This document shows, piece after piece, positions 27,658 to 41,100 of a stretch of 64,000 nucleotides of DNA. Source of the DNA: Solea solea (Eukaryota > Chordata > Actinopteri > Pleuronectiformes > Soleidae); the NCBI RefSeq assembly GCF_958295425.1, contig NC_081145.1, positions 14,909,443-14,973,442 of the forward strand. The letters are read 5' to 3'. The notes below the pieces were generated by a model, which made no database searches, was not told the origin of the DNA, and saw only the letters and a list, made by a program, of their open reading frames with translations. How positions within the stretch are numbered: the stretch's first letter is position 1; the number at the start of each line of letters is the position of its first letter. A program made the translations under genes and the position numbers.

Positions 27658-29125
27658 CTGACAAAAAGATAACAAACCATTATTAATCACAAGTTAGAAA
27701 CAGCACAAGGCACAATGATAACAGTACTCTCATTTAAATGTCTTCCCCGTGGCACGGACAAGACTATCGGCAGTCACCAGGAAACCAAACACACGCCTCT
27801 TAAGAGGGTGTAGTTTGTCTTCTCAAGTCAAAAGCGTATCTCACCGTCAGTGCAAGTAAGGAAGCCGATTTGGGGAATCATATCAGCTGCTTATGTGTTG
27901 ACTCCCCTCACGAGAGCCACCTTCGGAGAAGCTGAACACAATCTCAGCCCCATCTTGGCTGAGATGGTGCAGCATTTCCGCTGGAGAGATAAAACTATTC
28001 CTCTCAGCAGCTCTTCACAGCCGCCAGGCAGCAAGCAGGGCCGAGCCAGCCTCTGTATTATGTCTGCTCAAAACAAGTCCCAGAGAAGATTAATGCTTCA
28101 GATAACTGACCAATCATTCTGCTGTGACTGCTACTCCCCCTAACCCTGGTTTCATCAGTTAATATTTTCTGACAACTGTATATTTTTTCCATTGGCAGAA
28201 TGGCATGTCCTATCTGCTCAGTGGAAGAGAGAAATCTGTCTCTCCAGTGCCTAAAGTAGGCCATGTTTATTTCAAATGGTAAACATTTTGATATCTACCG
28301 AAACCTTCACATCTGCTGTGCATTTTCAGTTAAACCATGCTGGCAATGGCATGGTGAAGGAAAATAGATTAGCCTGGGGCAGACCCAGGTCTGTCAATAA
28401 CGTCCTCTATCCTCTATATAGATCTCTCTCTCTTTCGCTCTCATATAATATATATCCTCAACCCTCTCTTTCCTGTGCTTTGGATCCGCTAGTGGGCAGA
28501 TTAGTTGTTTTGTCGAAACATTACTGGCGTTGTAAGTGTAAAGCTGTCAGACATGGAATGTGGTGTTAATGTGAGAAACATTATTTTTAGTCCAATGGGA
28601 TTGTGTCCAAATCTAACACGGAATCTTACCTCTGTCCACTTGGGGAAAAAAAAAAAAAAAGCAACACAGCACTCTCAGAAAATCAGCTTTCCTGAAAACT
28701 GCCAACTAGCATGCCAGCTATAGTGACAGTAATTATATTAAAGCATAAAGACTGTATAAAAAGTCTACCCGGTACCCATAATGGGTGAGTGCACTGAAGA
28801 GGTGAGGTAACACAAGATCCCACCAAAACTATACTTTGTGTGCAGCCATGCAGAATCAGGACTCTCCAGCGAACATGAGACAAAGCTCAGCAAATACTAA
28901 AACAACAACTCAAATGCCAGCTCTCAAATACAATTGTATAATTATATGCTTCACACAGCTTATAAAATTCAAACTGTCATGGCTGTCATGTACATTCCTG
29001 CAAAGGACAAGAGTTACTTCAGAGGCCTGAAGTCACTATTGTGGTTTCTAGGCTCATGTCCCTGTTGATCACACCTGCTGACAACTTGGATAAAAAAATA
29101 AATTAAAAAAATAAGACACATAATG

Positions 29126-29156
<31 letters not shown>

Positions 29157-32100
29157 TAATAATGATGAAATCTCAAAATCAAAAGAGTCAGAGCTGCATT
29201 CAGAGCAGCGTCGCTCTGCCACGCAAAACCTGTTGACCATCCAAAGTACAACAAAGAAATGTTTTTTCTTTCATTTAACAATTAATACTTGATTCTATAA
29301 ATAGGGTAATGTAAGTCGTAAAAATAAAAAAAAGTATTAGCATGGCATTTATTTCCCTCAACCTCACTCATATCATATTTTAATTAAATCACTTTACTCC
29401 ATGCAGGACAGATCCGACCCTCAGGCTTCCCAAATCGACTCACTCAACCACTCATGTAATGAGCATGCAATTGCTTTGTAACACAGCTAATCAGGCTTGT
29501 CTTTGGATGACTTTGAACAAATGCGAAGCCTGTAAAAGACATGTCTGAGTTATGCCCTTACACCAGCCTGTACAATGAACCATCACAGTGATCTGTCTTT
29601 GGTTTCCTCCCACCTAATTGAGCTTGATGAGCATGACACCTGATAGTCCGCCCTCTCTGGGAATCTCTCTGTCTCAATGCCCCTCAATGACAGCTCCAGT
29701 CAAAGATTTTGTGGAACAATTTAGTGAAGTGCCATGCCAGCCAGTCTCGTGTTGCACAATTCCTTTTTTTTTGTTTTTTTGTTGCAGGGACTGATGTGCC
29801 CTGCCCCATCTAAAGAGGCAACATTCCCCCACCTACACCATTGCGTTCTTCTTATTGTATTACAAAAAAGGGCCGCAAGATGACCACAGCTGCTATCCAT
29901 CTTCACCCACGTACTGCACTGTCACTTTTAGAGTGCTGATGCCGTGAAAATTGAAGCATTTAAATATCGTCACAAGTTTTAGGTGTTGGGCACTGATGCA
30001 GACAAAAAAAAAAAAAAACTCCCACAGCCAGTGAAAACCATTTTGAAAGTAAACTTAATCAGGTCCAAAGAGAAATGAGCCCAATAGGTAGAAGGATGAA
30101 GCACACCTGATCACACCTGATCCTGTCTCGCCACCCTGCAGCCCTCTGGGTCTCTGCCTGGGTGGCCTACAGGTCCACACTCGATAAGGCTAAGACTATG
30201 AGTGGAGTTCAACAATAAATCTACATTTAACCTTTTACTAAAATATGACTTTATTTAAGGTTTATATGCAGTTTGGTTAAAAACATAATCTTGGGTTCAT
30301 AAACGAGGGGGTTATGGGTTTTGTCAATCATTCAACAAAAGCCATTTATTATAGGAAATAGCCAACTCTCCTTTCAGCTGACAACAAGATAAACACATAC
30401 AAGGCTCTTTATGCTTTTTGTCGTTTTCTCAAGTTATCAGCCCGGAGATCGGTGCACCTCAACCCAAGTTTCACATTTCTCGCCCTCTCTGTGCCTTTCC
30501 TATGTGCACAGTCAAGCCTGACTGGAGCAACGCTGGAGAAATCTGAACAACCTCTAGATCAGGTTGAGTCCCTGCCTCTTAAACAGGGTAAATTTGTGTT
30601 CAGGGGAAGAAAAAGAATCCTAAGCCAAAATAAAAGGTGAGGAGCAAATCCATCTCCCTGTGCTGTCAAACAATTCCCTCATTCACTGCTATCTAAATGA
30701 CATTTAATTTGATTCTGCTGTTGATCTCTCTGATACCCTGAGTGCGTCCAAGACATCTACTCTGGCCAGGTATGAAGGGGCAGAAATCTGATGAGCCGTC
30801 ACACAGCATCATGCACAGGAGCATGTGTGTGTGTGTGCACTCTCACACACACACACAAATGGCGGAAAACATCCTGAAATAAAACCACAGGTAGCGGATC
30901 CAATTTCACAGGATGCACCAGGTCATGTGAGACAGAGGTGGAAATACAAATTGGGTTAACATGTGAAGTTAACACCATGTTCCCTTCTTAGCTCTGCCAC
31001 TGTTTTAACCAATGAGAATTGTCAACACGCCACGAAGAGATAAGAATCTAAACTTTTGAATTTAGAGTTTTCCATGCAAAATATAAGAAGTGAGTGCATA
31101 ATGCTCTATGAACTGAGCTCATTCACTAAGTTCTTCTTTTTCTCTATTGGATGACAAAAGCCACAAGACAAAACAAACAAACAAAAAACATCATTACATC
31201 CGACTCATAACAGAAATGTTTAATCTACATTCTTTCCAGCTAAAGTAAATGACGGTGGATGCTGGAGTAGACATCCGAGTGACCATAGGGTTACACTAGG
31301 ACATCAGCAGAGCCTTGTAGAGGAATTAGCTCATTAATATAATGGTAACAAGATGGAATCAGCCTCCCTGGGGAGAGATATGGCAGGAGCATCTCCGCAG
31401 CTGCCTTTTTTTGTAAATCACTCTACTTATCTGGCGGGGGAGGAGGTGATCAATACGGCAGCATCACTGTAAACAGATAATGTAGCGCACTCTGGGGCTA
31501 GCGTCAGTATAGCCGCCCATTAGGCCACACAGCCATCCAGATGACGGATAGTGATAAGTGGACAGCTGGCTGTGTCCTTGTGTTGCATATCGTCACCAGC
31601 CACTGACTCTGCCAATCTCACAGAGCCACATCACACGGTTTGAGTTGGACCTCTCTTTTATTTTACATGGTTTGATGTGCAGCCTACAATACTGTGAAAG
31701 TAATAACTATATTCATTTACTGAGGTGCGTTCTACAAGCTATTGGATTAACTGGTTTGCACTTTAGTACATACACTGTATATGTTTTGAATAAGAATGAG
31801 TTCAGTTCTTAGCTGAGGGTCCTGCAGTATTTGCAGCACAGGACTAACTGAAACCTGCCACTGAAGCAAAACCAGTGGTGTGTCTGTGTGACTATTTTAT
31901 TTTAATGTTTGTGAAAAACTCTTGTGCAGAGAAACCCCTTTTTACCACATGACAGGTTTTGTTGTGACGCAAGAGCAACTAGTCATAACTGACTCCAGTG
32001 TTGGACTGGCCTAGTGTGCGGAGGGTAAAAAATAAACATGTAAGCTCAGTCTTCACTTCCTGTTCCATCGCCACAGCATGTCATGGTGTCTTAAAGGCCA

Positions 32101-35100
32101 ATGATGTATTCTTTACTTAAGATAACACAATGTTGCGTATGATTGTGCAACCCCCAACCCCCAAAAAGCAAAACAAGTAAACAAATGTTCAAAAAGAAGA
32201 GTGTGTCCATTTAAAGAAATAAATGTCTCCCAGTTTAGAAGTCTGCTTAAAATTCTCTCAGACTACAATGACTGAGGAAGATGGAATACGAGAAAATCAA
32301 TATACATGTGATGACCTTTAAAAGCCTTATAAATATAAGATGCATTTGTCCATTAGCGGGGGATTCAAAGACCAGAAAATGCTAATGAATGGGGGAGCAA
32401 GGCCATTCAAGTCCATTACAGAGTCCCACTAGTGAGTAAGGCAGCCTCTTTAAGGTTATCTACCAGGCAGGACACGCAAACGTCAGACACACAACTCAAA
32501 AATATTCTGCACTATAAATGACAAATGGGACACGTGTGCATTTTTTGTGTTTCCAGAGAAAAAGAACGAACCCAAATTGATTATGGAAATAAAAAGGCTT
32601 TCCATTACAAGTCGGGCAACACTGCGACTCATCGATGCATTTTCATAATATTTATTGAGATGAAGTAAGTACGGGCAGTTGTTTTGCGAGTGCATAAACA
32701 ACTACAAATTGGGAATACAGTGTGTTGTCAGTGAGGTTAGATAAAGGATGCACTTAAAGAGGAGTTACGGCCTTGTGAATATACAGCTCAGTCCAATTAA
32801 AAACAGCTAGTATAATTTTATTAATTTCATTACCAAAGAAAAGCAAACTGAAAAAGTACCGATTAATTTCATTAAGCGTCATTTTGATATTTTTGCCCCA
32901 CAAAATGATGTAGCTCTGCAAAACACCAGCTTGATGAGATAAAAATACATCTAATTTTCAGCTTTGTGACAGTACAATTTTAATCCAACCTCAAATTAGA
33001 TTATCTGAAATAATCTGAAATAAATAGGATATTTCTTAACTCCTAATCCCTAAATCGATCAAAAAATTCATACGCATCCGAAAAAGACACAAAAAGCTTT
33101 ACAGCACCAGTGTTCATTAGATTAACACTATGGAGTTACATTGTAGGACAAGGTGACAAAAAAAACTTTTATTTAAGGATCATTATAGATTAAAAGATCA
33201 TGCATGGAAGCCCAATTCAATACAATAAAATCACAGAGTTCTGACAGTCAACCTAAATTTAGATTTAAGCCGATTAAACAAGCTGCACGTCCAAAATCAA
33301 ATTGTTATCAGCTAATACAATGGCTCACCCATGCAAGCTTGAAGTCAAAAGACATGATAGTGAAAAAAAAGTGCATAGCAACTGTCTTGTGTTGTGTATG
33401 AAATCATAGGAAAATACTTAAATTCAAGCTGTCTGCTTTATTTACAAGTAATTGAATATTTCAATTTGGTGCTAATACTCACTTGAGAGGAATACGAGGA
33501 ACAGCAGTGGGTGTGGAAGCGGTGGTGATGACATGCAGAATTTGTTCCAGCGCCAACAGGCCGCCGCCCACTCTGAAGGCAACTTGGTCCGCATTGTTCT
33601 GTTGAGGCAAGGGCAGACAGAGAAACAGAGGTACAGTTAGGTGACGACGAGCCACCGGCTGGACAGGGGATTACATGGCTCTCACCAAGGAGAGAACCTC
33701 TCTTTCTCCTATGGGGTGGGGTGGGGGGGGTTGCAAGGGGTTGAAACCTGAAACAAAGTGATCCCTGAAGTATTCCTGTTTAATCTCAAAAGTGCACAAC
33801 CCAACTCCGCCCCTCCACAGTCAAGTTTCAGTGAAAGGCAAAAGCTCTGCAGGCTCCACTTAGCACCAGGGTGGTCTCGACGGAGGACCACAGAGTAAGT
33901 GAAACCGAGAAAATGCCACTTGGTTAAACAAAGAACAAAGCAATAGAGAAACGTACTTTAAAATTTAAAAAAAATAATAATAATTTAAATATTCGGGAGA
34001 GGACAGGAAATGATTCAGAGCGGTCTTAAAATAATAAAGCATTAAGTTTCCACTTGCATCACTTCACCTGTTGTGTCAGCATTTACACAGATTTAAGAAC
34101 CATGTAATCCTGTTCAGAGATCTTTCTTTGACCTTTAGCACTATCAAGACACACTTACTCGCAGAGGAGCCCATCTCGCACTTAAGATGTGAAAGTTTGG
34201 AGCTAATAGCAGCCTTAAATTACAGCCTAAGTGGTACTTAGCCTATACTTAGTTTGTTCAAATTATAATTTCTTTCAATTGTCTTTTTACTCAAGACTGC
34301 AGTGTTGGATAAAAGGTTGTCCGTTATACCATTGAGAGGGCAACCTACTGAAGGTTAAAAGCACACAAATAAATGATAGAACAGAGCTGTAGATTTTAAA
34401 ATACACGTCTTCAATAATTACACAAAGTTACTCATTTCTAGGGCTGCAACAATTCATCAGCTATTCATTGATAACTAAATCAATATAATTTTTATGCATA
34501 TAATCAATTAATTGAGTGTAATTAAAACATGTTCAGATTTTTAAGCTTCTTAAAAAGGTTTTCTCATGTAAAAAAGGTATTTTAATAAAAACAGACTGGG
34601 GAGCTTTTTGAAGAGGGAAAAGTAAACTACTGTATAATTTTGACAAGCCAAATGTTTTCAAATAATGGTGTAATATTTTTATTTCTTAGATTTAATGGTG
34701 TTTTTAGTGCACGCATACTATTATTTTATTTTTTTACCATATCTCTCTCACACTGCAAAATCCCCATATTGAAACTTATACCATAATACATCAGCAATAA
34801 ATTCATCATTATCATTATTATAGTATTATTGAAAATGCATTACCATTTTCATACGATATTCTTCTGTTCTGATCCTGAAAAGGAAATAGAATATTTTTTC
34901 TATTTCTCACTTCAACTTGGTCCTAGCACTTTTTTTTTTTACTTTAATAAACCCCTGAAATTGTGGAATAATGCATGATACACATACATGAGATTTATGG
35001 ACACGTGTAAATAGTTAGGTCCTGTGTCCTGTGATGATAGAATAATTGGCAGGAGGTCAGATGCTGTTGCTATAGAGTCTTATAAAATCAACAAATATAA

Positions 35101-38100
35101 AGCCAGGAGTGTGCATTGACTATCGGGCATGTTTGTGCCTGGGTCGACCGGGAGGAAAGGAGCTGGAGGGGAGCTGATGATGAAGGGTTTTCTTCACACA
35201 ACTGCAGAGGTACGTGTTGCGCACTGCAGGTCACTCCTGCACCTTCAGCGGCTACAGGCTCCACACTGCTGTGACAACACGAAAATCCAGCCTCTTAGCA
35301 GTGCTTTTGTTCTGCAGATGGGAAGTTGCCAACAAGCCTGAACACATTGAAGCGCTTCACCAAATTACAGATAAGCTCTTCATCTGTCATTCATGCTCGC
35401 TGCGGAGGGAACTGCTCCTTGATTCCGGTGTTAGACGCACACACACACGACGACGCACTGAACAATCATTTCATGTTTGACGTTAAAAAAAACGTTTACC
35501 TTCAGCATAATGAAAAATGCCTGTTGAAGCACTGTTTGTATAAAGATCCTCGTTGTGACTTCCTTTTTGTACGTTGCTAACAGTTTCCATGGCTAATGAA
35601 CTGGGTCTGAGTCAGTGAGCTTGGCTTAACCCCTCTCTTAACCCTCCCATCAACACACCTACCTAAAAGCTTCTGGGCTAAATGAAAAAAAAAATGCAGC
35701 TCTTTCATAGCGGCTTATCAAATGGTATTAAAGAGCGTAAGTGGGACCTGCCCAGTCCTGGCCGCCTAAGAAAACCAGACAAGAGTCGCTCTGCTCATCA
35801 CTGCCTTTTCTTCCCCTCTGCTGACAGATGCATCTGTTATGATAGAACAACGATGACGAAAAGGATTACAGTCAACTTCCCTGACATACTATCATTAGGT
35901 GGTCTACGAATGCAACACACCATGGCAAACACATTTCACCAGGAATATTCTGTTTAAAATAAAAAGTTTGTTCCGTACGTTTATAGCTTGGTGCTTCGGG
36001 AATGTTGATCTTAGTGTTAGGTAAAGCAGCCGACTGTCTAAGCAAACGGAAAAAAGCATCTAGTGATGAAACATCCTACACACAACAGGAATCATGTTTG
36101 CATATAATTATCACAACAGCGTATGTATACACCAAAAGCTGAATTTGCATAAAACTGAACGGGATGAAAACAACGTGTTTATTTCCATAATATCATGGAA
36201 AACTTGCACACTATATTCATAATATAGATATAAAACTAAAATCATCCAAAATATCTTGTTTTGTAAATAATGTAAAAAAAAAAAATGTGATTATAAATTG
36301 ATATTTATAATTAGAGAAAAGTCAGTATTTGCATTTTTCCGAGTAGTTGTTTAATAAGGTTTTTACACCATTACCTATTCATTTCTTATGTTTTTCTTGT
36401 AAAAATGCTAATAAACATTAATGTAGCCAAAGTACAGGCTCATGATTCTTAGTCAACAGCTACACTACAAAGAAAGACAGACGGAAAGAAAGAAAGACAG
36501 ACAGGAAGAAAGGGTCGGGCATTAAGACACAAGTGAGATAGATGGCTGCTGAATTATACAAAAGGGGTGAATCTTATCCAATTATTGTCCAGGGTGACCA
36601 TTGTTACACCAGCTGATAGGAAGCCTGAAGCAGCTGGTGATTCCTGTGACAGTGGCCGCAGACCAGCGGACCAGACAGATTGCACTTCGTAGACTCCTCC
36701 TTCTAGACACTCTAATTAAAGCAGAGAAGGAGGGCACAGCCCGAGTTGTCCTGCCCCACAAACAGATGGGCAACAACTGTCATAGGTCATTAAGGTCTGG
36801 CTTCAACTTTGGTCTGCACCATCAAGTCACAAGTTCACTCATTCAGAACTACAACCCAACAATGGTGGAGTCGAGTGTGACGCATGAATTTCATCATTAT
36901 ACAGTCGTAGAGAAAAGCCCGAAAGTGGTAAACAAAGCTCTGTGGGCTGAGTCGACTGTAAACCACAACAAGGCCGCTGGAGTAAACACTTTAGGGTTGA
37001 GTATAAACTTGTGTGTTTACAAGACATACAAGCATATGATTTAGTGCAATGTGTGAGTGCACGGTGAACATGGAAATCTACAAACTTCTGTTTATTCTAA
37101 GAAATGGGCCAAGATTAATCAAAGGAAAGTGAGGTACAAAACCAAACTTGCCACAGAAACCACAGGCAGCCTCTAGTTGTAAACTAATACACCAAGAAGT
37201 ATAGAACCATTTCACTTCCCATTGGACACCAGGTAGTGAAGAAAAACACGAGAACTGTTTGGGGGGAAAAGAATGAAAAACTATATCTGGAAGGTTTCTG
37301 GGGATGTTTTGAAAAGTGGAAGCTTGTTGTTATGCATTTATCTACTGAGAGTTTTTAAACAATACTGTCCATTGTCACAAAATTCTGTCAAATGTGTTTG
37401 TGCTTAAAATGTGTGTGTCTGTGGGTTGTTCCCCCCCCAAAAAAATGTCCCCACAGGGACAGCTAAAAAAATGTGTTTGTAATCAGCTGATCTCACACAC
37501 TTGTCTGTGTACACTCAGAAACACTAATGAAAAGGGGAGGAATCCACTGAGGGACTCCCTGGAAAAGGCTGGTCTGAGAGCAGGAACAGCAGAACTAATT
37601 ATTGCAGCACACGAACAGGCGCGAAGCACAATATTGATAAACACCAGGGTCTGCCACGCCAAAGAGAACCCTTGGTGCAGGCTGGGCAAGATTGCACTCG
37701 ATACATTTCAGCACGCAATAAAGGATGTGAGATGCAGGCAGGCACAGATACAAGCAAATATGATATTCATTATCGGTACCAGTCTGATACAGGTCAAAAT
37801 CACTAGATCAGATATCAGATGTTTGCAAAAGAAAAGAATGCTAAATCCAATACAATCCAAAAACAGTAAAAGTGAACTATGTGGACCTATTTTAAGATAA
37901 AAGAAGAAAAAACCAAAACAGCCAAGTGTAATCTCGTATAAAGACTGATATTGGCAGATGCTCAAGGCTACAATTTTGGTCATATTGGTAAAGTGGTATT
38001 GAGCGATCCCTAAATGCTATAAGCAAGTGAACGGCATAGTATACAGGAATTTCTCTTTAAGAGCATGGACTGGAGGTCCCAATTTCAAGGAAGGCACCTC

Positions 38101-41100
38101 CAATTGTGCTTGAGAATGGTAGCCTCGATCCAGACTATAAAATAACGACGGTTAACCAACCGGACATCATGGTGGTCAACAAGCAGCAGAAGAAGGCAGG
38201 TGGGGACAGATGTACAAAGAAAGTAAAGGCAACAGTGGTGTATTTATGGCGCTTCATTAGATTTTCTGCTGTTATGAGCTGTATCTATCATTTTGCTGAA
38301 GGCACGACCCAGAAAGTGATATCCTGCCACTCTGCCAGTCACCCGAACCAAAATCTGACAGCTGGCAAAGCAAAAGTTGAATAGCACTCTTCTTGTGTTG
38401 TTGACCATTCAAAGCTCCTGCACTACAGGACACGTACTGTAACACAGTCTGCAATACAGTCTGTGGTGTTTGGTTCTCAAACAGAGGACCAGGTTAGTGA
38501 CCTGTCATACACACTGGCCTTTTTCCAAGCAGGCTTTAATTGAAAGCAGTGGTAAACACTCCTGGCAATACATAAATACAAGTGATTAATCTTGTAAGTG
38601 TGCAGCAAAAAGAAAAGAATGGCTCACTGGGAAAAAATTGCTCCTCTCAATCACCCAAAGTAAAGACAAAAATCTGGTTTGACACAAAATAAACCATTAG
38701 AGGCCACAGAGGGAGAAACACACTTGGGTCAGAGTAGTCTAGACGTAGCCTAGAAAGCAGGGGAGGAGTTGGGGGGGGGCAAGCAGCAGTGCAAGAGGGT
38801 GTTGTCCAAGAAATTAGCAAAGAAAGTGGAGACTGAATCAGATATGGGGGAGGAAAACAAATCTTTAGGTGAGTCAATGACATGAGAGATGCTTGTTAGG
38901 TCAAATAATACAAACGCTCCTGACTTGAAGTGACTCTGGGGCCAGACAGCCATGCTGACGGAGACTCTATTTATTTGACTTTGAGCAGGGATTAGAGAGG
39001 GAGGGTGTTCTACCAACCGCCTCATTAGTCAGTCACATTGCTTAACTCAGCTTTGGTGGGTTGTTTAAATAAAAAAAAAAAACTGCTAAAGTAGAACTTG
39101 GAGGGGGGAAAAAAACAACAATTTACACGTATGTTTTAAATGAAATAAAAAAGCTCCCAAACAAACAATTTTCTTCTTTGCCTGTAACGGCACATCTACT
39201 GAGGCCTGCTGACCTCCAACCTCGCACTGGGAGTATGTGGAACTAGGGGGAGGAGCCCTCATGTAGTGACAGCTTGTGAGCTACTCGCATCACACTGGTG
39301 TCCTCCTCTCTCCTTACAGGATGCTGTGCCACCCACCTCAGCCACTTCTTTCTTTGCCTCTCTGGGGAAATACCATAATAGCCTCTCCAGCCGCCCCCCT
39401 TGTCACTGATGGGACACCATAATCCCTCTATCCTCACACCCAGAGGCATGCACAGAGGGATATTATGATGTTTCAAACCACAACGTGACAGGAAATTTAT
39501 GCCTCATTACAGGAAGTGGGCTGTATATTGGCTCTCTATATATTCTCTCATCATAAACACTGTGGCAGGTGTTTTAATCCCCCTCCCCCCCACTCAAATT
39601 GATGTGATGAATTGTAAAAAAAAAAAAAAAACAGCATAATAGAAATAAACATCTGGCCAAATGTTTCAAATTAACAACAGATACAGTATAAACGTTCGCC
39701 AAAATATCGGGAAAATTCTATACATTTATAGTACGGCTGTACGGTGTGTGTGATAGAAATCTAATTTCGGAAAAAGTGAATTCTCTGCCTTTGTTTAATC
39801 AAGTCTTGTGCATTTGTCTGAAAATCCAATTTACCATTATCTAAACTAGTGACATCTGAGTCATGCAAGACACAGACATGAGACAACGCACGCTCTTGAG
39901 CAAGGAAGCTCCTCTATTGGTACCATGTGGACAATGAAAACACAGTTAATCTGGTCCTTGTTAGCCAATAACCAACGGCAAAGTTGGTTTGGAGTAAGTG
40001 ATACTCTACGTTGGGAGGGTGAGACAGAGGGAACCACAGCCAAACACAACTCTCACCCGAGGCATGTTAAAGGGCTGGCATGGCCTGCGCACTGCTGCAG
40101 ACTGTTGAGTCAACAGCAAAGCAACAAAGCGGGACCAAAGAGGTGATGTTGTACCCAAGGACTGTAAATAAAAATGGATTTAGTCAACGGGTCTGGAGAG
40201 TGAAGCCAATGTGCATAATTGTGACTGCCCATCAGAGGGAGACTTCAATGCTTGCAGTCTGTAAATAAGTCTTAGAGAACATTACTGTACCTCTCACTTG
40301 ATGTATACAATTACAAAACTTTTTCCTGCTGAGTTTAAACGTCTCAATCCCTAGTTTCAGAATTTCTCCAATGCAAAATGTTGTCCGTTTTGTAAATTAT
40401 GGTCCAATTGAAAGTAAAATAGCCAAAAAAAAGCACAACATGGATTGAAGCATGAACACAGTGTGATTGACAGCAAGTACTGTTCAAGAGGTGCATAGTT
40501 GCAAGCGTGGGTGGATGTAAGGTGGTTTTAACTGTCAGTCAGGCCTAGCCCCTGCTCTTCCAAATGAGGTTACTCCTTCCATCCATTTTCCTACACTTTA
40601 TTCTACACATGAGGGTGGCATTAGGAGCTGGAGCCAATCCCAGCTGACATAGGGCAAAAGGCTGGGTACAACCCAGACAGGTCGCCAGTCCGGTCGCTAG
40701 CCACTGCATCACCCTGTGGCCAGGAGTCTCTTCTTTATTAAAAAAAACAGAAACAAAAACACTCACACACTCACAACCCAATTGATTTTGTTAAGGTTTT
40801 TCGTGACTGAGTGAGGTACAAATTTGAACGATTGAAAGAGCCCGCTACATGAAATAAATGGTTGTGTATACATGCAATAAAAAAAGAGAAAAGTAGAACT
40901 CAATCACACCACTTCCTCCGTGTACGGGACCCAGTTGTTGCTCTACCTGTTTCTCCAAGATGCGAGCGATCTCTCCCAGAGTTCTTTCCAGACTTGAGAC
41001 TTTGTTGGTGACCCACTGGCCGCTGTCTTGGCTCTGCAGCTGCTTCAGTAGACGCTGCAACCTAAACATACAAGAGCAATTTGCCATTATATTTCCACAG

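Larger units (their letters stand above)
33599..40946 (-). other. scaper largest intron (7.3 kb)
   Basis: Holds AT-rich element-like sequence beginning CTAGGGCTGCAACAATTCAT near 34438, a GAAA/GACA-rich tract near 36479-36510, AT-rich sequence ending GCGATCCCTA near 38000, and a teleost interspersed repeat at about 40570-40745. The 168-codon plus-strand frame at 37394-37900 has no family resemblance. Confidence 0.55.

Noticed and set aside
37394..37900. 168-codon plus-strand open frame in a scaper intron
   Set aside because: No family resemblance, no splice or promoter context, and composition like the intron around it.
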